Of a DNA stretch of 64,000 nucleotides, positions 37,460 through 46,893 are shown piece after piece (the first letter of the stretch is position 1; every line of letters starts with the position of its first letter). Source of the stretch: Mycobacterium sp. 852002-51057_SCH5723018 (GTDB lineage Bacteria > Actinomycetota > Actinomycetes > Mycobacteriales > Mycobacteriaceae); contig NZ_LZIR01000022.1 in NCBI RefSeq assembly GCF_001667035.1, forward strand, positions 1-64,000, in the 5' to 3' direction. The notes beneath the pieces were generated by a model. It did not search any database and had not been told where the DNA came from. It was given only the letters and a program-made list of their open reading frames with translations. The translations under genes were made by a program, and so were the position numbers.

Positions 37460-38670
37460 CCGGCCCCCTTGAGTTGCGCTGTGGCCACTTCCCGGTGGAA
37501 TTCGTCGGCCTTGTCGAAGGCCGCGGTGCAACGGATGGCGATCGCGGCGACCGCGAGCATCACCGGGATGATCACCAGCGCCACCGACAGCCCGAACCAT
37601 CCGGCCAGGCGCCCGATCAGCGGCGGACCCATCAGGTAACCCGCCCAGCCGGTCGCGGCGACGAGGGCGATCGCCGATCCCGCACTGCTGGCCGAGTAGG
37701 CGGCGCTGAACGCCGTCGGCACCAGCAGCGCCACCCCGACCCCCACCCCGGCGAACCCGATGACGCTGACGATCGGGTTGGCGGTGGCCAGCGTCACGCC
37801 CATGGCCGCGGCGGCCACCAGCGCGAGGGCCGGCAGCAGCACCCGGCTGGGCACCCGCGAGTGCAGGCGTAGCGCGCCGAACCGGGTGACGACCATCGTC
37901 AGGGTGTAGGCGGCGTAGCTGCACGCCGAGACGCCCGGCCCGGCGCCGACCACGTCGCGCACGTAGGTCGCCGACCAGTCGGTGGCCGCGCCCTCGCACA
38001 CGAACGACGCGAACGCCACGGCCGCCAGCACGGCGACGGTCGGCGTTATCCACGCCCGCCGCCGCGGACCGGCATCAGACGCGGGCCGAGTCACCTCGTC
38101 GGGAATCAGGCGACACGTGAGCGCCTCCACGACCACCACGACGACGACCCCGACCACCACCAATTGCGGGAACAGGCCGATGCCCAAGCCGACGCACGCG
38201 GCCCCGATCATGGCCCCCAGCAGCGCGCCGACGCTCCACATCCCGTGGAAGCGGGCCATGATCGGCGCCCGGGCGAGCCGCTCGAGGGTCGCGGCCTGGG
38301 TGTTCATCGCGACGTCGAGACCGCCCTGGAAAAACCCCCACAGCCCCAACGCCGCGAGCAGCCACGACCACGACGTGGCCAGCCCCACCGTCGTCCCGGC
38401 GGCGGCGTAACCCGCGACCAGGATCGGAACCAGTCGATGACTGCCCCAACGCGGCAGCGCCCAGTGGGCCAGCACGGTGGCCGCAACAGACCCCAGCGGC
38501 GCACCGAACAGCGCCGTTCCCAGCGCCGCGTCGGACAGGCCCAGCTCCGCCTTGACGTGCGGGATGTGCGCGGCCCACGACGAAAACACCACGGCGTGGG
38601 CGATGAAGGCGGCGGTGACACCGATCTTCGCGCGGCGCAGCCGTGCCGCCGGACCGTCAGTCGATTGCAT
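37456..38670 (-). CDS. MFS transporter (YbjJ-like)
   Basis: A 404-residue major facilitator with about twelve hydrophobic segments. It starts MQSTDGPAARLRRAKIGV and the first helix follows at about residue 17; an open frame upstream would add 50 non-hydrophobic residues without support. The central loop (RPASDAGPRRRAW) divides the two six-helix halves. Substrate is unknown; the fold group resembles fucose-permease-like and YbjJ exporters. It stands between moeA2 and psd, which I recall as neighbours in Mtb, so it may be an insertion. Confidence 0.85.
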   Translation of the reverse strand: MQSTDGPAARLRRAKIGVTAAFIAHAVVFSSWAAHIPHVKAELGLSDAALGTALFGAPLGSVAATVLAHWALPRWGSHRLVPILVAGYAAAGTTVGLATSWSWLLAALGLWGFFQGGLDVAMNTQAATLERLARAPIMARFHGMWSVGALLGAMIGAACVGLGIGLFPQLVVVGVVVVVVVEALTCRLIPDEVTRPASDAGPRRRAWITPTVAVLAAVAFASFVCEGAATDWSATYVRDVVGAGPGVSACSYAAYTLTMVVTRFGALRLHSRVPSRVLLPALALVAAAAMGVTLATANPIVSVIGFAGVGVGVALLVPTAFSAAYSASSAGSAIALVAATGWAGYLMGPPLIGRLAGWFGLSVALVIIPVMLAVAAIAIRCTAAFDKADEFHREVATAQLKGAG

Positions 38671-38722
38671 TTCTCCCCGGGCGTTCCCGATGCGGGCACA
38701 AACGAACCGGGCCGCGGCTTCG

Positions 38723-38737
38723 TAAGATGGCCGGGTG
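38723..38737 (+). promoter_or_regulatory. Putative leaderless promoter of the psd-pssA operon
   Basis: TAAGAT (38723-38728), six bases GGCCGG, then GTG at 38735. Confidence 0.5.
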
Positions 38738-39457
38738 GCACGACGCCCCCGCACTCTCGGCCCGACCGCCGAGGACCCCTCGTTCGGCCCGAAACACGTG
38801 CTCGAGTTGGTGCGCTCCACCGTTCCGCCGGTTCACCCCGCCGGGCTGCCGTTCGTCTCGGCCGGGCTGGCGCTCGCCGTCACGGGGCGCAGGTCGCGGT
38901 GGCTGCGCCGGGCGGGTCTGCTGGCCGCCGGTGCCTGCGCGGCGTTCTTCCGTCATCCGCCGCGGGTGCCGCCCAGCCGGCCCGGCGCCGTCGTCGCGCC
39001 CGCCGACGGGGTGATCTGCGTGATCGACTCGGCGGCCCCGCCGGCCGAGCTGGGCATGGGAGACAAACCGTTGCCGCGGGTCAGCATCTTCCTGTCGCTG
39101 CTGGACGCCCACGTGCAGCGCGCCCCGGTGAGCGGCGAGGTGATCGCCGTGCAGCACCGGCCGGGCCGCTTCGGGTCGGCCGACCTGGCCGCGGCAAGCA
39201 CCGAAAACGAGCGCACCAGCCTGCGGCTGCGCACGGACACCGGCGCCGAGGTGGTGGCGGTGCAGATCGCGGGGCTGCTGGCGCGCCGCATCGTCTGCGA
39301 CGCCCACGTCGGGGACAAGCTGTCGATCGGCGACACCTACGGCCTGATCCGGTTCGGCTCCCGGCTTGACACCTATCTGCCGCCGGACACGCAGCCACTG
39401 GTGAAGGTGGGCCAGCGCGCGGTGGCCGGCGAGACAGTGCTGGCCGAGCTGCGATGA
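38735..39457 (+). CDS. psd: Phosphatidylserine decarboxylase
   Basis: A 240-residue phosphatidylserine decarboxylase of the short (archaeal/actinobacterial) type, converting phosphatidylserine to phosphatidylethanolamine at the membrane. A hydrophobic segment (about residues 38-70) precedes the core [13 protein letters not shown] and [17 protein letters not shown]. The self-cleavage site giving the pyruvoyl group is in [11 protein letters not shown], at Gly-Ser. Length and position match Rv0437c. Its stop overlaps the pssA start (ATGA), giving a coupled psd-pssA unit. Confidence 0.94.
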   Translation: MARRPRTLGPTAEDPSFGPKHVLELVRSTVPPVHPAGLPFVSAGLALAVTGRRSRWLRRAGLLAAGACAAFFRHPPRVPPSRPGAVVAPADGVICVIDSAAPPAELGMGDKPLPRVSIFLSLLDAHVQRAPVSGEVIAVQHRPGRFGSADLAAASTENERTSLRLRTDTGAEVVAVQIAGLLARRIVCDAHVGDKLSIGDTYGLIRFGSRLDTYLPPDTQPLVKVGQRAVAGETVLAELR

Positions 39458-40317
39458 TCAGCAAGCCCCGCAGCAGGCGACCGGTCAACCTGCAGATCCT
39501 GCCCAGCGCGATGACGGTGCTGTCCATCTGCGCGGGCCTGACGTCGATCAAATTCGCGCTCGAGCACCAGCCGAAGGCCGCGATGGCGCTGATCGCCGCG
39601 GCCGCCATCCTGGACGGGCTGGACGGGCGGGTGGCCCGCATCCTGGACGCCCAGTCGCAGATGGGCGAGGAAATCGACTCGCTGGCCGACGCGGTGAACT
39701 TCGGCGTGACACCGGCGATCGTGCTGTACGTGACGCTGCTGTCTGGGTCGCCGGCCGGATGGGTCGTGGTGCTGCTGTACGCGGTGTGCGTGGTGCTGCG
39801 GTTGGCCCGCTACAACGCGTTGGCCGACGACGGCACCCAACCCGCCTACGCGCACGAGTTCTTCGTCGGGATGCCCGCGCCGGCCGGGGCGGTCTCGATG
39901 ATCGGTCTCATCGGGCTCAAGCTGCAGTTCGGCGAGGGCTGGTGGACGTCGACGGTGTTCCTGTGCATCTGGGTGACGGGAACGTCGCTGCTGATGGTCA
40001 GCAAGATTCCGATGAAGAAGATGCACGCCGTGGCGGTGCCACCGAACTGGGCGGTCCCGCTGCTGTTGGCGCTGGCGGGCTGCGCGGCCGCCGCCGTGCT
40101 GGCCCCTTACGTGTTGATCTGGGTGATCATCATCGCCTACCTGTGCCATGTCCCCTTCGCGGTCCGCAACCAGCGCTGGCTGGCCGCGCACCCCGAGGCC
40201 TGGGACGGCGATTCCAAGCAACGGCGCGCCGCGCGGCGCGCGGTCCGTCAGGCCCGCCCGCACCGCCGGTCGATGACGCGGCTCGGGCTGCGCAAGCCGA
40301 GCGGGCGCCCGCGATGA
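39454..40317 (+). CDS. pssA: CDP-diacylglycerol-serine O-phosphatidyltransferase
   Basis: A 287-residue CDP-alcohol phosphatidyltransferase making phosphatidylserine from CDP-diacylglycerol and serine. The signature D-G-x2-A-R-x8-G-x3-D-x3-D is visible as [27 protein letters not shown] (about residues 50-76, in two pieces). About seven or eight hydrophobic segments follow, and the C-terminal tail is strongly basic ([17 protein letters not shown]). It matches Rv0436c. The start overlaps psd and the stop overlaps the ATPase gene, so three genes are chained by ATGA-type overlaps. Confidence 0.94.
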   Translation: MISKPRSRRPVNLQILPSAMTVLSICAGLTSIKFALEHQPKAAMALIAAAAILDGLDGRVARILDAQSQMGEEIDSLADAVNFGVTPAIVLYVTLLSGSPAGWVVVLLYAVCVVLRLARYNALADDGTQPAYAHEFFVGMPAPAGAVSMIGLIGLKLQFGEGWWTSTVFLCIWVTGTSLLMVSKIPMKKMHAVAVPPNWAVPLLLALAGCAAAAVLAPYVLIWVIIIAYLCHVPFAVRNQRWLAAHPEAWDGDSKQRRAARRAVRQARPHRRSMTRLGLRKPSGRPR

Positions 40318-42497
40318 TGCCCGGCCCGGGCGGCCGACAACTGACCCTCACCGCCCGGCTGAACACCTCCGCCGTCGACTCCCGCCGCGGCGTCGTCCGA
40401 CTGCATCCGAACGCTGTTGCCGCACTTGGCATCCGGGAATGGGACGCGGTGTCGCTGGCCGGCTCGCGCACCACCGCGGCGGTCGTGGGCCTGGCCGACC
40501 CGGGCGCCCCGGTCGGCATCGCGCTACTCGACGACGTGACGCTGTCCAACGCCGGGCTGCGGGAGGGCAACGCGGTGATCGTCGGTCCGGTCACCGTCTA
40601 CGGCGCCCGGTCGGTGACCCTGTCCGGCTCGGCGCTGGCCACCGCCTCGATCACGCCGATCACGCTGCGGCAGGCGCTGCTGGGCAAGGTGATGACGGTC
40701 GGCGACGCCGTGTCGCTGCTGCCCCGCGATCTGGGTCCCGGCACCTCCACGTCGGCGGCCACCCGTGCGCTGGCGGCCGCGGTCGGGATCAGCTGGACAT
40801 CGGAGCTGTTGACCGTCACCGGCGCCGACCCCGAGGGACCGGTCAGCGTGCAGCCCAACTCGCTGGTGAGCTGGGGCGCCGGCGTCGGGCCGGCCCCGCG
40901 GGAATCGATCGACTCGATCGACGTGGCCACCCCGGAGATCGTCGTCGAGGAGCTCAAAGGCGCGCAGCCGCAGGCCGCCAAGCTGACCGAATGGCTCAAG
41001 CTCTCGCTCGACGAACCGCACCTGCTGAAGACCCTGGGCGCCGGCACCAACCTGGGGGTGCTGGTGTCCGGGCCGGCCGGCGTGGGCAAGGTGACGCTGG
41101 TCCGCGCGGTGTGCGACGGCCGCCGGCTGATCATGCTGGACGGCCCGGAGGTCGGTGCCCTGGTTGCCGACGACCGGCTGAAAACGGTTGCCGCGGCGGT
41201 GAAGTCGGTCCGTGACCGCGGCGGTGTGCTGCTGATCACCGACGTCGACGCCCTGCTGCCGGCCACCGCGGAGCCGGTGGCCGCGCTCATCCTGGGCGAG
41301 CTGCGCACCGCGGTCGCCACCGAGGGGGTCGCGCTGATCACCACCTCGGCGCGGCCCGACCAGCTCGACACACGGCTGCGCGCCCCCGACTTGTGCGACC
41401 GCGAGCTGGGCCTTCCGCTGCCCGACGGCCCCACCCGCAAGGCGCTGCTGGAGGCGCTACTCAAACCCGCGCCCACCGGCACTCTCGATCTGGACGAGAT
41501 CGCCGGTCGCACGCCGGGTTTCGTCGTTGCCGACTTGGCCGCGCTGGTCCGTGAGGCGGCGCTGCGGGCGGCGTCTCGGGCCAGCGGCGACGGCCAACCC
41601 CCGAAGCTCAGTCAGGACGACCTGCTCGGCGCGCTGACCGTCATCCGGCCACTGTCCCGCTCGGCCAGTGAGTCGCTAGCCGTCGGCTGGCAGCTAGGAA
41701 GTGTCACCCTGGACGACGTCGGCGACATGGCCGAGGCCAGGCAGGCGCTGACCGAGGCCGTGTTGTGGCCGTTGCAGCATCCCGACACCTTCGCCCGGCT
41801 CGGTGTCGATCCCCCGCGGGGGGTGTTGCTGTACGGGCCGCCCGGCTGCGGCAAGACCTTTGTGGTCCGCGCGCTGGCCAGCACCGGCCAGCTCAGCGTG
41901 CACGCCGTCAAGGGTTCCGAGCTGATGGACAAGTGGGTGGGCGCCTCGGAGAAGGCGGTGCGCGAATTATTCCGCAGGGCAAGGGATTCGGCGCCGTCGC
42001 TGGTGTTCCTCGACGAGGTGGACGCGCTGGCCCCCCGGCGCGGGCAGAGCTTCGACTCCGGCGTGACCGACCGGGTGGTGGCGGCGCTGCTGACCGAGCT
42101 CGACGGGATCGACCCGCTGCGCGACGTCGTGGTGCTGGGCGCCACCAACCGGCCCGACCTGATCGACCCCGCGCTGCTGCGGCCCGGCCGGCTGGAGCGG
42201 TTGGTGTTCATCGAACCGCCCGATGCCGCGGCCCGCCGCGAAATCCTGGGCACCGCAGGCAAATCCATGCCGCTGAGTCCCGACGTCGATTTGGACGAGG
42301 TGGCCGCCGGGCTCGACGGCTACAGCGCCGCCGACTGCGTGGCGCTGCTGCGGGAGGCCGCGCTCACCGCGATGCGTCGCTCGATCGATGCCGCCGACGT
42401 GACGGCCGACGACCTCGCCGCGGCCCGCAAAACCGTGCGCCCCTCGTTGGATCGCACGCAGGTGGAATCCCTACGCGCGTTCGGCGGGTCCGTTTAA
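40314..42497 (+). CDS. Cdc48/p97-like double AAA ATPase (Rv0435c-like)
   Basis: A 727-residue protein with an N-terminal Cdc48-type double-psi barrel (about residues 8-180) and two AAA modules. In the first (about 240-400) the Walker A reads GPAGVGKV instead of GxxGxGK[ST], and the Walker B is LLITDVDAL, lacking the catalytic Glu. The second (about 480-720) has a full Walker A GPPGCGKT, Walker B SLVFLDEVDAL, sensor GATNRPD and arginine-finger segment RPGRLERL. So only the second module seems able to hydrolyse ATP. It matches Rv0435c of Mtb. ATG at 40314 overlaps pssA by four bases. Role unknown; p97-like unfolding is inferred. Confidence 0.92.
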   Translation: MMPGPGGRQLTLTARLNTSAVDSRRGVVRLHPNAVAALGIREWDAVSLAGSRTTAAVVGLADPGAPVGIALLDDVTLSNAGLREGNAVIVGPVTVYGARSVTLSGSALATASITPITLRQALLGKVMTVGDAVSLLPRDLGPGTSTSAATRALAAAVGISWTSELLTVTGADPEGPVSVQPNSLVSWGAGVGPAPRESIDSIDVATPEIVVEELKGAQPQAAKLTEWLKLSLDEPHLLKTLGAGTNLGVLVSGPAGVGKVTLVRAVCDGRRLIMLDGPEVGALVADDRLKTVAAAVKSVRDRGGVLLITDVDALLPATAEPVAALILGELRTAVATEGVALITTSARPDQLDTRLRAPDLCDRELGLPLPDGPTRKALLEALLKPAPTGTLDLDEIAGRTPGFVVADLAALVREAALRAASRASGDGQPPKLSQDDLLGALTVIRPLSRSASESLAVGWQLGSVTLDDVGDMAEARQALTEAVLWPLQHPDTFARLGVDPPRGVLLYGPPGCGKTFVVRALASTGQLSVHAVKGSELMDKWVGASEKAVRELFRRARDSAPSLVFLDEVDALAPRRGQSFDSGVTDRVVAALLTELDGIDPLRDVVVLGATNRPDLIDPALLRPGRLERLVFIEPPDAAARREILGTAGKSMPLSPDVDLDEVAAGLDGYSAADCVALLREAALTAMRRSIDAADVTADDLAAARKTVRPSLDRTQVESLRAFGGSV

Positions 42498-43091
42498 GTG
42501 GCCGTCTAGCACCGCCCGCGCCGAGGCCGCGACGTCGGCTTCCAGCCAGGACGGCATGGGCTCGTCATGCGCGTGGCGCCGAATGACGGCGTAGGGCAGG
42601 TCGGCGACCGCCCGCGCGACGGCGTCGACGGATCGCGGATCGCCGCGGCCGTACAGTTGCGCCGCCAAGGCGGAAACCCGCTCGGTCAGCGGCGCATTCA
42701 TCGCGGCGAGCGTTTCCCGAAACGCCGCGTCGGGCTCGCCGTCCAGTAGGTCCCCCGGCCGGATCGTCAACAACAGCCGGGCGTCCTCGGGCAGCTCGCG
42801 GGCGAAGGTGATGCCGGCGACGGCCATCGCCACGGCGGTATCCGCCGCCGTCTCCGCTTCGGCCGCCATCGCCCGGGCCTGGAAGCGTTCCAGCGCGCGC
42901 AGCCACGCCGCGGTCAGAATTCCGTCGCGGTTGCCGAAGCGGTGATACAGGGTGCCGGCGGGCGCGCCGCTCGCCTTCGCGATCGCCGCGACGCTCGCCG
43001 CCCTCGGCCCGCCGTCGAGCACCAGCGCCCGCGCGGCGTCGAGGATCACATCGGTTTCATGCTTCCGCGGTGGTGCCACGAGCTGTGACAT
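42471..43091 (-). CDS. TetR-family transcriptional regulator
   Basis: A 206-residue TetR regulator with an HTH at about residues 14-55 (AASVAAIAKASGAPAGTLYHRFGNRDGIL) and a C-terminal helical domain. The start MSQLVAPPRKHE at 43091 fits the family; frames further upstream add a basic tail. It diverges from the MFS pump gene at 43208 (116-base gap), the classical layout of a TetR-controlled efflux gene. Its 3' end overlaps the convergent AAA ATPase gene by 27 bases, a sign of later insertion next to that operon (inference). Confidence 0.88.
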   Translation of the reverse strand: MSQLVAPPRKHETDVILDAARALVLDGGPRAASVAAIAKASGAPAGTLYHRFGNRDGILTAAWLRALERFQARAMAAEAETAADTAVAMAVAGITFARELPEDARLLLTIRPGDLLDGEPDAAFRETLAAMNAPLTERVSALAAQLYGRGDPRSVDAVARAVADLPYAVIRRHAHDEPMPSWLEADVAASARAVLDGHLNGPAERA

Positions 43092-43207
43092 CCCTCCCAT
43101 CCGGGCGCTGCGGCGGGACCGCCCTTGAACACGCCGGCCCCGCCGTTCGTAACCACATCGCATACATCATCCCGAAAGGGTTGTGCCAACGCCTTCAAGG
43201 AGAACAG

Positions 43208-44665
43208 ATGATCGCCGTTCCGCGGCCTGCCGGTATCGGCTCCGTCGCCGTTGCGCCCAGGGCAGGATCACGCGTGAATTTGCGCGACGTCCCGCCGACG
43301 ATGCGGGTGATGACGGTGGCGATCATGGTGTCGATGGTTGTCTTCCTCGATGGCACCGTCGTAAATCTGGCCCTGCCGGCCACCGCGCGCGACATCGGCG
43401 GGGGCATGTGCTCGCAGCAATGGGTGGTTGACGGCTACCTGCTCGCCGTGGCGGCCACAGTGCTGCCGGGCGGCGCCATCTCCGACCTGTTCGGGCGGAT
43501 ACCGGTGATGCGCTTCGGGCTGGCGGCCTTCGGGGCGGGCTGCCTCCTGGCGGCGACCGCGACCAGCCCGGCGATGCTGATCGCGGGTCGGCTCGTTCAG
43601 GGTTTGGGGGGCGCGTTTCTGGTCCCCGGCTCGCTGGCCCTGATCAACTCGTCCTTCGGCCAGGCGGACCGGCCCGCGGCGATCGGGACCTGGACGGCCT
43701 GGACCGGCACCGCCTTCGCGGTGGGGCCGCTGCTGGGCGGGTTGACCGTGGACTACCTGAACTGGCGCTGGATCTACGTCTTGTCGGCGATCCCGATGGC
43801 CATCGGCTTCGCCCTGACGTTCTGGCTGCACCGGGTGCCGGGCCCCTCCCGACGCGCCCCGCTCGACATCGTCGGCGTCGCACTGTCCGCGGTCGGGCTG
43901 TCCGGCACGGTGTACGCACTGATCGAACAGGGGCGGCATGGATGGGGCGACCCCGCGGTCACGGCGGCGCTGGTGGTGGGGGTCACGGCGCTGGCGGCAT
44001 TCGTGGCGTGGCAGCGCCGCGCGCCCCACCCGATGGTGCCGCTGAGCCTGTTCGCCGTCCGCAATTTCGCGGGAGTCAACCTGGCCACCGCGTTCGTCTA
44101 CGGCGGCATCACGATGGGCTCGCTGGCCGTCGGCCTGTACCTCCAAGAGGTCGCGGGATTCTCGGCCACCGCCGCGGGCCTGGTCACCTTGCCCAGCCCC
44201 ATCCTTACGTTGCTGTTCGCCCGCGGCGTCGGCAACATGGCCGCACGGATCGGCCCCCGGGTTTTCCTGGTCGCGGGTCCGGCGCTGGCCGGGTTGGGGC
44301 TGCTGCTCATCGGCCCCACGACACACGGATCCCGCGTCGTCACAGACGTATTGCCGGGCCGGGTCGTGCTGGCCGCCGGGATGGTCCTGGCCATCACACC
44401 CCTGGCCGTGGTCAATCTGTCTGCGGTCAAGTCCGCGCACAGCGGGATCGCCGCCGCGATCCAGAACGCGACGGGCCGCACTTCCGCGCTGATCGCCGTG
44501 GCCTTCATGGGGGTGATCACCGCCAACAGGCTCACCGACGCCAGCTTCGTCCGGCTGCTCCAGGTCAGCGCGGCGCTGTTCTTCGTCGGCGCCGTCATCG
44601 GCCTGGCCATCAGAAACCACGCCGCTGCCGCCGAGCCCGCACCCGACGAACTGGTGCCGGCTTGA
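43208..44665 (+). CDS. DHA2-type MFS efflux pump
   Basis: A 485-residue drug:H+ antiporter-like transporter with about 14 hydrophobic segments. Motif A/C-like features are LDGTVVNLALPATARDIG (first helix), GAISDLFGRIPVMRFGL (motif A), and GRLVQGLGGAFLVPGSLALI. The start ATG at 43208 follows AAGGAG. It is the first gene of a probable operon with the next three genes (gaps of 22, -1 and 14 bases) and is divergent from a TetR regulator. Substrate unknown. Confidence 0.9.
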   Translation: MIAVPRPAGIGSVAVAPRAGSRVNLRDVPPTMRVMTVAIMVSMVVFLDGTVVNLALPATARDIGGGMCSQQWVVDGYLLAVAATVLPGGAISDLFGRIPVMRFGLAAFGAGCLLAATATSPAMLIAGRLVQGLGGAFLVPGSLALINSSFGQADRPAAIGTWTAWTGTAFAVGPLLGGLTVDYLNWRWIYVLSAIPMAIGFALTFWLHRVPGPSRRAPLDIVGVALSAVGLSGTVYALIEQGRHGWGDPAVTAALVVGVTALAAFVAWQRRAPHPMVPLSLFAVRNFAGVNLATAFVYGGITMGSLAVGLYLQEVAGFSATAAGLVTLPSPILTLLFARGVGNMAARIGPRVFLVAGPALAGLGLLLIGPTTHGSRVVTDVLPGRVVLAAGMVLAITPLAVVNLSAVKSAHSGIAAAIQNATGRTSALIAVAFMGVITANRLTDASFVRLLQVSAALFFVGAVIGLAIRNHAAAAEPAPDELVPA

Positions 44666-44687
44666 CAAACTAGTATGATCCTTCTAT

Positions 44688-45470
44688 ATGGAACGATTGC
44701 CCTATATCGACGCGCATGCCCTGACTGTCGGCGCGAGCCCGGACGAAACGTGGTCGGCGTTGCTGCGGGTGATGTGCCGCGACACCCGCGATCCGTCGAC
44801 CGTGCCGACCGGTTTCGTCCTGGATGAAGCGCGACCGCCCGAACGGTTCGCGCTGAAGGGCCGCCATCCCTTCGCGGTCTACCGCTGGGTTTTCGAGCTG
44901 GAGGACGAAGCACCGCGGCGCACCCGCCTGAGCGCGCAAACCTGGGCGCGCTTCCCGGGTGTCCACGGCAAGATCTACCGCGCGCTCGTGATCGGCACCG
45001 GTGCGCACCGCGTCGCGGTGCGATGGACGCTGAAACGCGTTGCCGCGGCGGCGACCACGGAGCCGGCCGATTACGCGGACGTCTTCGAAGTCCCGATCCG
45101 TGACGGCGACTCGCGCAGTGCCGAACAAGCGTTCCGCGACGCCCTCGGGGCTGCACCCGGCGCGCTCGGGGGCCTCGTCTTGTGGATCCACCGCCACGTT
45201 CTGAGGTTCCGACTGGGTCCGTCTTCGGGTCGTGATTACGTAATCGGTTGGCGGATCGTGCGTTCGGGTCACGACGAGATAGTGCTGGAGACGGGCGGGC
45301 CGCTCATGCTCGGCCAGTTGACGCTGCGACGCCGGGACGGTCGCGCCAAGCTCGTCACGCGCCTGCAGTATCGCCGCAAGGTCGCCGCCCGAACGGTCTG
45401 GGCCTTGGTCGGCCCGCTGCATCGGGCCGTGGCACCGCGGCTGATGGAGCGTGGAGCGGCGACCCCGTGA
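44688..45470 (+). CDS. Uncharacterised protein, DUF2867/START-like
   Basis: A 260-residue soluble protein starting MERLPYIDAHALTVGASPDETWSALL, which resembles the first strand-helix of START-like (SRPBCC) domains. The segment RDYVIGWRIVRSGHDEIVL toward the C-terminus recalls DUF2867 proteins. No catalytic motif is visible. It is 22 bases downstream of the MFS pump and overlaps the next gene by one base. A role in binding a hydrophobic ligand handled by the pump is possible but unproved. Confidence 0.7.
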   Translation: MERLPYIDAHALTVGASPDETWSALLRVMCRDTRDPSTVPTGFVLDEARPPERFALKGRHPFAVYRWVFELEDEAPRRTRLSAQTWARFPGVHGKIYRALVIGTGAHRVAVRWTLKRVAAAATTEPADYADVFEVPIRDGDSRSAEQAFRDALGAAPGALGGLVLWIHRHVLRFRLGPSSGRDYVIGWRIVRSGHDEIVLETGGPLMLGQLTLRRRDGRAKLVTRLQYRRKVAARTVWALVGPLHRAVAPRLMERGAATP

Positions 45471-45964
45471 TGCCCGGGCTGACGTGGGGAGTCAGGCCGG
45501 CAGAACGAGCCGTGCCCCTGCCCTGCGACGGGCTGCTCGTGCGCCCCGGTATCCAAGCCGACCGGGCAATCACCATCCACGCGGCGCCGGCCATCGCGTT
45601 CGCGTGGTTGTGCCAGCTGCGGGTCGCCCCGTACAGCTACGACGCGCTCGACAACTGCGGGCGTCGCAGCCCGCGGGCGAGGGATCCCAAACTGGTTCGC
45701 CTGGAAGCGGGCCAGCGGTTCATGACGGTGTTCACGCTGCAATCCTTCACCGACGGCGAGCAACTCACCCTGCGGTCGAAGGGTGTGGCCGTGACATACC
45801 GCGTGCGGCCCGAGGGGACCGGCTCACGCCTGCACGCCCGCGTGGTGTTCGGTGGGCCGCGGGTGGTCGCGCGGGTGCTGGCGCTGGGAGACCTGGTGAT
45901 GATGCGCAAGCAATTGCTCACGCTGAAGTCGCTGGCCGAGCGCGACGCGGCGACGGTCCCGTGA
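45470..45964 (+). CDS. SRPBCC (polyketide cyclase/START-like) protein
   Basis: A 164-residue protein with the START-like pattern ADRAITIHAAPAIAFAWLCQL, then YSYDALDNCGRRSPR and a C-terminal long helix (VLALGDLVMMRKQLLTLKSLAE). The fold makes a deep ligand cavity. The ATG at 45470 overlaps the previous stop (TGATG); a GTG three bases earlier is also possible. With the preceding gene it forms a pair of small ligand-binding-like proteins between a pump and an SDR. Confidence 0.75.
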   Translation: MPGLTWGVRPAERAVPLPCDGLLVRPGIQADRAITIHAAPAIAFAWLCQLRVAPYSYDALDNCGRRSPRARDPKLVRLEAGQRFMTVFTLQSFTDGEQLTLRSKGVAVTYRVRPEGTGSRLHARVVFGGPRVVARVLALGDLVMMRKQLLTLKSLAERDAATVP

Positions 45965-45978
45965 TGCACTAGACAGCT

Positions 45979-46884
45979 ATGACGGGCCCGGGCCACGCGC
46001 GCACCGCGCTACAGGTCGCCGAGGGAATCGACCTGTCGGGCAAGGTGTGTGTGATCACGGGCGCCTCGTCGGGGCTCGGCAGGGAATCGGCCCGCGCGCT
46101 GGTCGCCGCCGGCGCACACGTCATTCTGGCCGCGCGCAACCTCGACGCCCTGGCACAGACCGCCGCGTGGGTCCGGGACGAGGTGCCCGGCGCGCGGACC
46201 TCGACGGTCGGGCTGGACCTCACGGCGCTGGCCAGCGTCCGTGCGGCGGCGAGCGCGATCGGCGACATCGCGCCGGCGATCCATGTCCTGATGAATAACG
46301 CCGGCGTCATGTTCACCCCGTTCGGCCGGACCCGCGACGGCTTCGAAATGCAGCTCGGGACAAACCATTTCGGGCACTTCGAGCTCACCCGGCTGCTGCT
46401 CCCGCGGATGACCGCCGCCGGGGAGGCCCGGATCGTCGCCCTGTCTTCCGCGGGCCACATGATGGGTGACGTCGACTTCGACGACCCCAACTGGGAGAGC
46501 AGGCAATACGACAAGTTCGTCGCGTACGGCGCGTCCAAGACGGCCAACATCTTGCATGCCGTCGAGGCCGATCGCCGGCTGCGGGACACCGGCATCCGCG
46601 CCTACGCCGTCCATCCCGGCACCGTGGCCACTTCGTTGGCGCGGCACATGTCGCGGTCGGATTTCTCCCGGCTGCGCCGGAACGCCGGCCGCCTCGAGGT
46701 CACCACGCCCGAGTACGGTGCGGCGACGCAGGTGTGGGCGGCGGTGAGCCCACAGCTGGCAGGCCGGGGCGGCGTGTACCTGCAGGATTGCGCGGTCAGC
46801 GAGGCGGTCGCGCCCTATGCCCGCGACGAGCAGCGCGCGGCCGACTGGTGGACGCTCTCCGAAAAGCTGTGTGACAGAGCGTGA
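45979..46884 (+). CDS. Short-chain dehydrogenase/reductase
   Basis: A 301-residue SDR of the same subgroup as the one at 32557. The cofactor motif is VITGASSGLGRESA (about residues 25-38), NNAGVMFTPFG near 103-113, and the catalytic YGASKTANI near 185-193. It ends the four-gene run from the MFS pump, 14 bases after the SRPBCC gene. Substrate unknown; a small hydrophobic alcohol or ketone is a reasonable guess from the subgroup. Confidence 0.88.
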   Translation: MTGPGHARTALQVAEGIDLSGKVCVITGASSGLGRESARALVAAGAHVILAARNLDALAQTAAWVRDEVPGARTSTVGLDLTALASVRAAASAIGDIAPAIHVLMNNAGVMFTPFGRTRDGFEMQLGTNHFGHFELTRLLLPRMTAAGEARIVALSSAGHMMGDVDFDDPNWESRQYDKFVAYGASKTANILHAVEADRRLRDTGIRAYAVHPGTVATSLARHMSRSDFSRLRRNAGRLEVTTPEYGAATQVWAAVSPQLAGRGGVYLQDCAVSEAVAPYARDEQRAADWWTLSEKLCDRA

Positions 46885-46893
46885 CCCGGCCGC

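Noticed and set aside
43268..44668. 466-codon minus-strand open frame opposite the MFS pump
   Set aside because: Hydrophilic His/Gln/Arg-rich product with no family; antisense artefact.
44662..44679. TTGACA and TATGAT just before the 44688 gene
   Set aside because: Only six bases apart and within the stop region of the MFS gene; read-through from the pump is more likely.
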